Origin: DATGKD01 sp035294855
Lineage (GTDB): Bacteria > Actinomycetota > Acidimicrobiia > Acidimicrobiales > UBA8190
Assembly (NCBI GenBank): GCA_035294855.1
Contig: DATGKD010000063.1
Span: 1 to 16,240, forward strand
Direction: 5' to 3'
DNA length: 16,240 nucleotides
Below, piece by piece: positions 5,970 to 12,201 of the stretch. How positions within the stretch are numbered: position 1 is the first letter of the stretch; each line of letters opens with the position of its first letter. The notes below the pieces were generated by a model. That model was not told where the DNA came from. It did not search any database and saw only the letters and a program-made list of their open reading frames with translations. The translations under genes and the position numbers were made by a program.

Positions 5970-7419
5970 GCGTCGCGGTGTGACTGTCGCTCTCGACGTG
6001 CCATCCGCCTGGCGTGCCCGAGGTAATGACGTTCCCACTCGAGTCGGTGGGAGCGGATTCCGTCCCATGGGGATTGCCGGTGCCGGAGATGCTGATCCCG
6101 CCGCCCAGCGCAACGTCGCCCGACGGACAGGTCACCGTGGCGCCGCCGGTTCCGGAGCTCGTCAGCACTTCGATGTTCGTGGACACCGAAGTCCCGTCCG
6201 TGCCCTGGACGCCCTGGCTGCCCTGAACACCCTGAATTCCCTGCGAGCCCTGCACGCCCTGCACGCCTTGTGCACCCTGCGAGCCCCGGGCCCCCTGCGC
6301 GCCTTGCGACCCCTGCAGGCCTTGCGGCCCCTGAGCTCCCTGGCTTCCGGACGTCCCTTGAGTCCCGTTCGTACCGGCAGTTCCCTGCACTCCCTGGAAC
6401 CCTTGCGCGCCTTGCGGACCCTGCAGGCCTTGCGGCCCCTGGGCTCCCTGGCTTCCGGACGTCCCTTGAGTCCCGTTCGTGCCGGCAGTTCCCTGCACTC
6501 CCTGGAACCCTTGAACGCCGAAGCCCTGCGCGCCTTGGAAGCCCTGCGCGCCTTGGAAGCCCTGCGTTCCTTGGAAGCCCTGCGTTCCCTGGAAGCCCTG
6601 CGTTCCCTGGAAGCCCTGGCTGCCCTGCGCGCCCTGGAAGCCCTGCGCGCCCTGGCTGCCCTGGAAGCCTTGGGGACCCTGGCAGCCGCTGTTCAACTGA
6701 GTCGGCCCCAGGTTCGTGTTGTTGAACGAAAAGAACGGGAACACGATGCAACCGATTCCTGGGGCGCCCTGGCTGCCCTGGAAGCCCTGGGCTCCGGCGG
6801 AGCCCTGAACTCCGGCGAGGCCCTGAGCCCCCTGGAAGCCCTGAGCCCCTTGCGGTCCTATTGAGCCGCGGGCACCTTCCTCCCCCTTCACGCCCTGTGC
6901 TCCCTGCGCGCCGCGGTCACCTTCCTCGCCTTTGGAGCCTTGTGCTCCCTGCGCGCCGCGATCACCTTCCTCGCCTTTGATGCCCGACAGGCCTTGGGAA
7001 CCACGCTGGCCTTCCTCGCCCTGCAGGCCCTGGGCACCCGGCGCGCCGGTCGAGCCTTGGGTCCCCTTTGGCCCGTCTTCACCATCTTTTCCTTGAGCGC
7101 CCTGCGGGCCCTGAGGCCCCTCGTCTCCCCGAGCGCCGGTAGCACCCTGAGGACCGCGGTCACCCTCGACGCCTTGCGCGCCTTGCGGACCGGGCGTCCC
7201 GACCTGGTCGACATCCGAGACCGTCTTCACCTGGTGGTTCGTCGGACCATGTGCGCGCGGAGCCGCCGCTCGAGCCGGCCCCGCACCGATCAGCCATCCA
7301 CCAGAGGTCGCCAGGGTTGCAGCACCCACCGCCAGAGCGGCGGCCCGGGTCCGGCGATGCTTCGGCGGCGTGTACCGCCCGCCCTTCTTTCCTTTGCGAC
7401 CTTCGTTCCCTGCGCTCAT
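5941..7419 (-). CDS. Secreted Gln-rich collagen-like repeat protein
   Basis: This is a 492-residue protein. It starts at an ATG with GGGGAG about 6 nt upstream. A basic N-terminus with RR at 22-23 and an Ala-rich hydrophobic stretch to about residue 51 (ending ARA) looks like a long Sec- or Tat-type signal peptide. Gly-X-Y triplets begin at Gly74 and run to about 410, interrupted once by a non-collagen segment bracketed by Cys224 and Cys246. One further register break occurs at GFGVQG. Gln dominates the Y position (GAQ, GFQ, GTQ), while the first block also has charged KGEEGDRG repeats. The C-terminal 80 residues form a compact, non-repetitive domain with Cys431 and Cys490 (CPSGDVALGGG at the start, AYVICSK at the end). 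It resembles small domains I associate with secreted actinobacterial proteins. Likely a surface or matrix protein that trimerises; no partner is evident. Confidence 0.85.
   Translation of the reverse strand: MSAGNEGRKGKKGGRYTPPKHRRTRAAALAVGAATLATSGGWLIGAGPARAAAPRAHGPTNHQVKTVSDVDQVGTPGPQGAQGVEGDRGPQGATGARGDEGPQGPQGAQGKDGEDGPKGTQGSTGAPGAQGLQGEEGQRGSQGLSGIKGEEGDRGAQGAQGSKGEEGDRGAQGAQGVKGEEGARGSIGPQGAQGFQGAQGLAGVQGSAGAQGFQGSQGAPGIGCIVFPFFSFNNTNLGPTQLNSGCQGPQGFQGSQGAQGFQGAQGSQGFQGTQGFQGTQGFQGTQGFQGAQGFQGAQGFGVQGFQGVQGTAGTNGTQGTSGSQGAQGPQGLQGPQGAQGFQGVQGTAGTNGTQGTSGSQGAQGPQGLQGSQGAQGARGSQGAQGVQGVQGSQGIQGVQGSQGVQGTDGTSVSTNIEVLTSSGTGGATVTCPSGDVALGGGISISGTGNPHGTESAPTDSSGNVITSGTPGGWHVESDSHTATLTAYVICSK
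6301..6513 (-). repeat. 108-bp direct tandem duplication inside the collagen-like gene
   Basis: Two nearly identical copies start at 6301 and 6409, exactly 108 bp apart. Each encodes 36 residues (12 Gly-X-Y triplets) containing GTAGTNGTQGTSGSQG. Differences are a few single bases, for example CTGAGCTCC against CTGGGCTCC and GTACCGG against GTGCCGG. Because the length is a multiple of nine bases, the duplication preserves the collagen register. Near-identity at synonymous positions suggests recent duplication or gene conversion. Confidence 0.9.
6520..6660 (-). repeat. 18-bp tandem array encoding Gly-Phe-Gln-Gly-(Ala/Thr/Ser)-Gln
   Basis: A unit close to GAAGCCCTGCGTTCCCTG (plus-strand reading) recurs about seven times, encoding hexapeptides GFQGTQ, GFQGAQ and GFQGSQ. 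Variation is mostly confined to the fifth residue of the hexapeptide. The array is continuous with the rest of the Gly-X-Y region and would be prone to length change by slippage. Confidence 0.85.
6850..6984 (-). repeat. 45-bp repeat encoding charged KGEEGDRGAQGAQ collagen units
   Basis: Three 15-residue units lie at about residues 146-160, 161-175 and 176-190, each with the core KGEEG(D/A)RG. The first two are nearly identical at the DNA level; the third has diverged (GARGSIGPQ). Alternating Lys, Glu, Asp and Arg in X and Y positions can stabilise collagen triple helices through inter-chain salt bridges when hydroxyproline is absent. Confidence 0.8.
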
Positions 7420-7706
7420 CTCGATCTCCCCGGCCTCGGCGGCGGTCTTGCCTGCAGCTCGTTCGTCAACCTCGCCCGGACGTTCACCACGTGGTGTGGT
7501 TAGGAAATCCGTTCCTGCGAGTAGTCACGAATAGTGAGCGAGCGACCTCATCACGTACTCAACCGGGAACCAACAATGGGCCAACGGCGTCGTCCGGCCG
7601 TCGCGGACGTGACGGGCAGATCCGGTCGCGGCGGGAGCGCGGGCGGGTCGATCAGGAGCCGACCGCCAGGTGGGGGCGCGCAGGTCCTGAGGACCGCGCC
7701 TGTCGG
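7420..7706. promoter_or_regulatory. Upstream region of the collagen-like gene, with a 12-bp palindrome
   Basis: This 287-bp gap lies between the collagen-like gene (transcribed leftwards) and the end of the epimerase gene. It holds no credible ORF. The part 7490-7570 is noticeably less GC-rich than the surroundings, as expected for a promoter. A perfect palindrome CACCACGTGGTG occupies 7485-7496, about 65 bp upstream of the collagen ATG, and could be an operator. TTGAGT on the minus strand (7557-7562) is a possible -35, but no matching -10 was found at standard spacing. Confidence 0.4.
7675..7700 (-). terminator. Hairpin after the epimerase gene, candidate terminator
   Basis: The hairpin starts 6 nt beyond the epimerase stop codon on the minus strand. 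It has arms GGTCCT (7683-7688) and AGGACC (7690-7695) around a single base, extended by GGCGC/GCGCC with a 3-nt bulge. No U-tract follows, so it would be a GC-rich actinobacterial-type (I-shaped) terminator. It is well placed to end the four-gene acs operon and separate it from the collagen-like gene. Confidence 0.5.
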
Positions 7707-8630
7707 TCAGTGCGCCAAGAGTTCGCCGTGGCGCGCGGCGACCATGCGGCGCATGCCGTCTTTCCAGTGGACGGTCGTGTGCCCGACGATCTCGTGCATC
7801 TTGGTGAGGTCGAGCGCCACGCTGTCGATGGTGTGCTCGGTGGGCTCGAACCGGGCCTCGAGGCCGGTGATCTCCGCCATGTAGCTGCACCACTCTTCGA
7901 TGCTGACGGCGTCGTCTCCACCCCAGTTGACGATCGTGGCCGGCGCCGACGCCGCCCCGAGCAGCACGGGGACCATGCGCGCGATGTCGTCCTCGTGCAG
8001 CGGGTGGTACACGCTGGGCGCGTCGACGTGGACCGGAATTGCGTTCCCGTTCATCATCATGTGCAGGTGCACCGCGGGCCATCCGCCCCGGGACCCGTAC
8101 GGCACCGAGAGGCGGGCGATGGTGGTCGGGACCGCGAAGCGCCGCGCCGCCCAGCGCGCCGAGGCCTCGGCACCGATCTTGCAGATGCTGTACGTGCGCA
8201 GGAACGGCCAGACGCCGTGGTTGTCACCGAGCGGATCCGCCTCCGCGAAACGGTGATGCCCCATCGGCTTGTACACCGCGGTGCTCGAGCAGTGGAGGAA
8301 GGCCCGGGCGCCCCGGTGGTGCTCCATGAGCGAGATGAGCCCGCCGCAGTTGGCCTCGAGGTCGACGTCCCAGTCGTTGGTCTTCGTGACCGCGAAGTTG
8401 AGGACGTAGTCGGCGTCGCCCGGCAACGCGCTCACGTCGCCGGATCCGAGGTCGACGGGGACGCAGCGCACGCCGGCGGCGGCGAGTCGTTCACGCGCCG
8501 CCTCGTCGGTGAACCGGGCCGCGCCGTAGACGTCGTTGTCGGCGGCCAGCGCACATGCCAGCGGCTCGGCGACCTGCCCGGTGACCCCGGTCACCACGAT
8601 CTTCGCCCCGGCCAACCGATCGCCCGCCAT
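7707..8630 (-). CDS. NAD(P)-dependent epimerase/dehydratase (extended SDR)
   Basis: This 307-residue protein has the extended short-chain dehydrogenase fold. The nucleotide-binding motif VTGVTGQVAEP is near residue 12-22, an Asp-containing segment VPVDLGSGD follows, and the active-site YSICK has Tyr147 and Lys151. The upstream Ser/Thr of the triad is probably in LHCSSTAVY. Such enzymes act on nucleotide sugars or related carbonyl/hydroxyl substrates; the substrate cannot be read from the sequence. The ATG at 8630 lies 2 nt after the preceding gene's stop. An in-frame GTG at 8636 overlaps that stop and is an alternative. It is the last gene of the acs operon. Conserved C-terminal motifs (SVPYGSRGGWP, HPLHEDDIARM, NWGGDDAVSIEEW) support an intact gene. 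Confidence 0.85.
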   Translation of the reverse strand: MAGDRLAGAKIVVTGVTGQVAEPLACALAADNDVYGAARFTDEAARERLAAAGVRCVPVDLGSGDVSALPGDADYVLNFAVTKTNDWDVDLEANCGGLISLMEHHRGARAFLHCSSTAVYKPMGHHRFAEADPLGDNHGVWPFLRTYSICKIGAEASARWAARRFAVPTTIARLSVPYGSRGGWPAVHLHMMMNGNAIPVHVDAPSVYHPLHEDDIARMVPVLLGAASAPATIVNWGGDDAVSIEEWCSYMAEITGLEARFEPTEHTIDSVALDLTKMHEIVGHTTVHWKDGMRRMVAARHGELLAH

Positions 8631-8632
8631 GG

Positions 8633-9580
8633 TCACGTACCCGCCAGGCGGGCCACGACGGGCGCCAGCGACTCCCACACCTCGCCCTCGACCGAGAAGT
8701 ACGACATGCCGTACTCCTCGCGGCGCCACCGCAGCTCCTCGGCCATCTGGTCGAGGGTGCCGATGAGAGCGAGCGGCACGTGGACGGCGTCGAGCGGGTC
8801 GATCCCGAAGTGTGGCGCCATCGTGTCGATGACGCCCTTGCGGTCGTCGGTGATGATGGCGAACCCGATGAGCGAGTTGAGCTCGATGTCGTCGAACCGC
8901 GCGCCCGCGGCCTCCTTGACCCAGGCGATCTTCCGGTGGGTGGCGTCAGGCGTGGCGTTCGGGGCCGCTTCGGGGCCTCCGGTGCCGTCCTTCAGGTTGA
9001 CGTTGATGCCCACGATGTCGGCCCACTTGGCCGCGATCTGCAGCACCCGGCGGCCGCCACCGCCGAGGATCAGCGGCGGGCGCGGCCGCTGCACCGGGCG
9101 AGGCAGCAGCGTGTGTTCCTGGATCGTGTAGTGCTTGCCGGTGAACGAGAACGGCCCGTCCGAGGACAGCAGCCCGGCGATGATCTCGACCCCCTCGGCG
9201 AAGCGGTCCACGCGCGTGCCCGGGGTGTCATACGCGATACCCGACTGCTCGTAGTCGGTGCGCATCCACCCTGCGCCCAGGCCGAGTTCGAGCCGGCCGT
9301 CCGACAGCAGGTCCAGGGTGGCGGCTTCTTTGGCCAACACGAGGGGATGCCGGTAGTCGTTGTCGAACACGAGCGTCCCGATCCGCAGGTGTTCGGTGGC
9401 GTCCGCCGCCGCCATGAGGGCCGCCACCGGGGCGAGCTGATCACCGAAGTGGTCCGGCATAAGCAGCGTCGAGTAGCCGAGGTCCTCGGCCTTGCGCGCC
9501 TGCTCGGCCCACGAACGGGCCGAGCCGTCCGGAGCCTTGGACAGCTGGGCGGCGAAACGGAACTTGCGGGGGTGGGGCAT
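8633..9580 (-). CDS. LLM-class, probably F420-dependent oxidoreductase
   Basis: This 315-residue protein is a bacterial-luciferase-like TIM barrel. Recognisable features are the N-terminal FRFAAQLSKAPDG, KAEDLGYSTLLMPDHFG, IGTLVFDNDYRHP, the LGLGAGWMRTDYEQSGI segment typical of the F420 subgroup, and PPLILGGGGRRVLQIAA near the cofactor phosphate site. It resembles the MSMEG_2516-like group of F420-dependent LLM enzymes; this assignment is from memory of the family pattern. The substrate is unknown. The ATG at 9580 has GAGG about 5 nt upstream, which settles the start. It lies 10 nt downstream of the HAD gene and 2 nt upstream of the epimerase ATG, so it is co-transcribed. Confidence 0.85.
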   Translation of the reverse strand: MPHPRKFRFAAQLSKAPDGSARSWAEQARKAEDLGYSTLLMPDHFGDQLAPVAALMAAADATEHLRIGTLVFDNDYRHPLVLAKEAATLDLLSDGRLELGLGAGWMRTDYEQSGIAYDTPGTRVDRFAEGVEIIAGLLSSDGPFSFTGKHYTIQEHTLLPRPVQRPRPPLILGGGGRRVLQIAAKWADIVGINVNLKDGTGGPEAAPNATPDATHRKIAWVKEAAGARFDDIELNSLIGFAIITDDRKGVIDTMAPHFGIDPLDAVHVPLALIGTLDQMAEELRWRREEYGMSYFSVEGEVWESLAPVVARLAGT

Positions 9581-9590
9581 CGAACCTCGT

Positions 9591-10103
9591 TCAGTCGTAG
9601 TAGCCGGAGTGGATGTAGATGCACGGTATGCCCTCGGCGTGGAACATGTCCCGGTTGCGGGGGTCGTCCTCGAATGCGAGGACGGGCTCGATGCCGTGGG
9701 CCCGCAGGTCGGCGACGGCGCCGCGCTTGAACCACGATGCCTGCGCGTAGTCGCCACGGTCGCGCATCACGAGAAGATCCCACCGGAGTCCGTAGCGCGC
9801 CAGCCAGGCGAGCGTCTGCGGCTGGACGCGCAGAGGGCGGCCGGTGAGGAGGACGACGGAGAGGCCGGGGTCGAGCAGTTCGAGGAGCCGGGCCACCTCG
9901 GAGACGAGGGGGTCGTCGCCGCAGGCGTCGAAGAAGGCGTCCCAGTCACGGCGTCCCCACTCCAGGAAGTGCTGGCGTCCTGCCGCGTCGGAGAGCACCC
10001 CGTCGATGTCGAAGACCACCGCCCTTCCCGGCGCGGGCAACGCCGTCCGCCACTTCCAGTTGGGGAGGCGGTCGCCCATGGACCCGACGTCCGGGTGGCT
10101 CAC
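9591..10103 (-). CDS. HAD-family phosphatase, polynucleotide 3'-phosphatase-like
   Basis: This small protein of 170 residues is a single HAD domain. Motif I is FDIDGVLSD (nucleophile Asp32, acid/base Asp34), motif II is LLTGRP (Thr87), motif III is Lys126 in SWFKRG, and motif IV is FEDDPRN (Asp146, Asp147). The RDWDAFFDACGDDP segment after motif I and the YIHSGYYD ending recall stand-alone relatives of the T4 polynucleotide kinase 3'-phosphatase domain. The substrate could be a nucleic-acid end or a small phosphate ester. The GTG at 10103 overlaps the acs stop by 4 nt (GTGA), with AGGAG almost touching it. An in-frame ATG at 10079 is the alternative start. No kinase domain is attached. It sits second in the acs operon. 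Confidence 0.8.
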   Translation of the reverse strand: MSHPDVGSMGDRLPNWKWRTALPAPGRAVVFDIDGVLSDAAGRQHFLEWGRRDWDAFFDACGDDPLVSEVARLLELLDPGLSVVLLTGRPLRVQPQTLAWLARYGLRWDLLVMRDRGDYAQASWFKRGAVADLRAHGIEPVLAFEDDPRNRDMFHAEGIPCIYIHSGYYD

Positions 10104-12070
10104 TCCTCGGACGGCTGCGCCGCCGACAGACGCCGGATCTCCTCCACGACACGCGGGTCGGCCAACGTGGTCGTGTCGCCGAGGTCACGGCCCTCGGCCA
10201 CGTCACGCAGCAACCGCCGCATGATCTTCCCCGAGCGGGTCTTGGGGAGCTCGTCGGTGAAGATGACGGTCTTCGGGCGCGCGATCGATCCGATGTGACG
10301 GGCGACGTGCCCACGCAGTTCCTCGCCGCGCTCTGTCGACTGCTCCTCGCCGGACTTCAAGGTCACGAAGGCGATGATCGCCTGTCCGGTGGTGTCGTCC
10401 TTCGCTCCGACGACGGCCGCTTCGGCGACGGCCTCGTGGTTCACGAGCGAGGATTCCACTTCCGTCGTCGAGATCCGGTGGCCCGACACGTTCATGACGT
10501 CGTCGACCCGGCCGAGGAGCCAGAAGTAGCCCTCGTCGTCGACCTTGGCGCCGTCGCCGGCGAAGTAGCGCCCCTCGAAACGACTCCAATACGTCTGCTG
10601 GTAGCGCTCGGGATCCCCATAGAGCCCGCGCAACATCGACGGCCATGGCCGGTCGAGGGTGAGGTACCCGCCGCCGCGTGACACCACCTTGCCCTCGTCG
10701 TCGACCACCTGCGCCGACGTGCCGGGCAGCGGGAACGTGGCCGAGCCCGGCTTGCACGTCGTCAGGGCGGGCAGTGGCGAGATGAGGATGGCCCCCGTCT
10801 CGGTCTGCCACCACGTGTCGACGACCGGACAGCGCGACCCACCGATGTGCTGCCAGTACCAGACCCACGCCTCGGGGTTGATGGGTTCGCCCACCGAGCC
10901 GAGCACGCGCAACGACGACATGTCGTGGCGCTCGGGGAACGAGGGTCCCCACTTCATGAAGGTCCGGATGGCGGTGGGCGCGCAATACAGGATGGTCACG
11001 CCGTAGCGCTCGATGATGGCCCACCAACGGTCCTTGTCGGGAAAGTCCGGGGTGCCCTCGTACATGACGCTTGTCGCCCCGTTGGCGAGCGGCCCGTAGA
11101 CGATGTAGCTGTGCCCGGTCACCCATCCCACGTCGGCCGCACACCAGTAGACGTCGCGCTCGGGGTGGAGGTCGAAGACGGCCCGGTGCGTGAACGCCAC
11201 CTGCGTGAGGTAGCCGCCGGTGGTGTGCATGATCCCCTTGGGCTTGGCGGTCGTGCCCGAGGTGTACAGCAGGTACAGGAGGTCCTCGGCGTCCATGTGC
11301 TCGGGAGGACACGACTCCTCGGCGTCCGCCATGAGCTCGTGCCACCACTGGTCGCGGCCCTCGGTCATGGGGGCCGGGTCCGCGGCGTCGCCGATGCGAC
11401 GGGCCACGACCACGTGCTCGATCGACGGCGTGGCCGCCAGTGCCACGTCCGCGTTCTGCTTGAGCGCGATCGGGGTGCCCCGACGCCACCCGCCGTCCGC
11501 GGTGACGAGCACCTTCGCCTCGGCGTCGTTGATCCGGTCGCGCAGCGCGTCGGGTGAGAACCCGCCGAACACCACCGAGTGCGCGGCGCCGATGCGCGTG
11601 CACGCCAGCATGGCCACGGGCATCTCCGGGATCATGGGCATGTAGATCGCCACGCGGTCGCCGCGCCGCACGCCCAGGGACTTGAGCACGTTGGCGAATC
11701 GCGTGACCTCCGACAACAGCTCGGCGTAGGTGATCGTGCGGGTGTCACCGGGCTCACCCTCGAAATGGAAGGCCACGCGGTCGCCACGCCCGGCCTCCAC
11801 GTGCCGGTCGAGGCAGTTGTACGACACGTTGAGGGTGCCCCCCACGAACCATCGAGCGAAGGGCGGCTCCCACTCCAGCACCGTGTGCCAATCATCGAAC
11901 CAGTCGAGCTCGCGAGCCTGACGGGCCCAGAAGGTCTCGGGGTCGCGCGCCGCCTCGTCGTAGATGCTGGGATCGCCCGCGACCGCGTGCGCGGCGAGGC
12001 CCTCAGGGGGCGGGAAACGCCGTTCCTCCAGGTAGAAGTCCTCGATGGCGGCTCGGCCCGCGTCCGTCAT
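10100..12070 (-). CDS. acs: Acetyl-CoA synthetase (AMP-forming)
   Basis: This 656-residue enzyme has the standard Acs length and converts acetate, ATP and CoA to acetyl-CoA through acetyl-AMP. The adenylation P-loop is YTSGTTAKPKG at 269-279, with Ala where many Acs proteins have Gly. Further motifs are HTTGGYL, the acetate/CoA-pocket DVGWVTGHSYIVYGPL, DTWWQTETG, YFAGDGAKVDDEGYFWLLGRVDDVMNVSGHRIST (shown in pieces: GDGAK, GRVDD, SGHRIS) and KTRSGKIMRRLLRD. The last carries Lys615, the catalytic lysine that is reversibly acetylated in this family. A strong GGAGGGAG lies about 6 nt before the ATG. It leads a four-gene operon with a HAD phosphatase, an LLM oxidoreductase and an SDR enzyme. Confidence 0.95.
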   Translation of the reverse strand: MTDAGRAAIEDFYLEERRFPPPEGLAAHAVAGDPSIYDEAARDPETFWARQARELDWFDDWHTVLEWEPPFARWFVGGTLNVSYNCLDRHVEAGRGDRVAFHFEGEPGDTRTITYAELLSEVTRFANVLKSLGVRRGDRVAIYMPMIPEMPVAMLACTRIGAAHSVVFGGFSPDALRDRINDAEAKVLVTADGGWRRGTPIALKQNADVALAATPSIEHVVVARRIGDAADPAPMTEGRDQWWHELMADAEESCPPEHMDAEDLLYLLYTSGTTAKPKGIMHTTGGYLTQVAFTHRAVFDLHPERDVYWCAADVGWVTGHSYIVYGPLANGATSVMYEGTPDFPDKDRWWAIIERYGVTILYCAPTAIRTFMKWGPSFPERHDMSSLRVLGSVGEPINPEAWVWYWQHIGGSRCPVVDTWWQTETGAILISPLPALTTCKPGSATFPLPGTSAQVVDDEGKVVSRGGGYLTLDRPWPSMLRGLYGDPERYQQTYWSRFEGRYFAGDGAKVDDEGYFWLLGRVDDVMNVSGHRISTTEVESSLVNHEAVAEAAVVGAKDDTTGQAIIAFVTLKSGEEQSTERGEELRGHVARHIGSIARPKTVIFTDELPKTRSGKIMRRLLRDVAEGRDLGDTTTLADPRVVEEIRRLSAAQPSEE

Positions 12071-12201
12071 GGGTGCTCCCTCCTGGCGACCTCATCGCGC
12101 CCACGGTGTGCCGACAGGCGGGCAGCCTACCCAGGGCCTCTTGCTCCCAGACTGGGTCCCGGTCCGAGGTGGTGGCAATCCGACCCTGCCATGATGGGTT
12201 C
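12071..12201. promoter_or_regulatory. Divergent intergenic region between acs and the MprF-like fusion gene
   Basis: This 131-bp gap holds the acs ribosome binding site (GGAGGGAG read on the minus strand, 12076-12083) and must contain promoters in both directions. The only symmetric element noticed is CCCAG-A-CTGGG at 12146-12156, a possible short operator. No convincing -35/-10 pair was seen by eye. Confidence 0.3.

Noticed and set aside
5779..6864. A long plus-strand Leu/Ala-rich ORF resembling a leucine-rich repeat protein
   Set aside because: It is the antisense of the Gly-X-Gln collagen repeats; the minus strand has a signal peptide, Gly-X-Y periodicity and a ribosome binding site.
6220..6990. 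Regularly spaced short repeats that could suggest a CRISPR array
   Set aside because: The repeats are contiguous, have no unique spacers and encode Gly-X-Y triplets in frame.
7251..9131. A 626-codon plus-strand ORF
   Set aside because: It lies antisense to the epimerase and LLM oxidoreductase genes and spans the promoter region; no domain is recognisable.
11234..11266. Ala instead of Gly in the acetyl-CoA synthetase P-loop (YTSGTTAKPKG)
   Set aside because: I believe this variant is common in Acs of several bacterial groups; all other catalytic motifs are intact, so it is not evidence of altered function.
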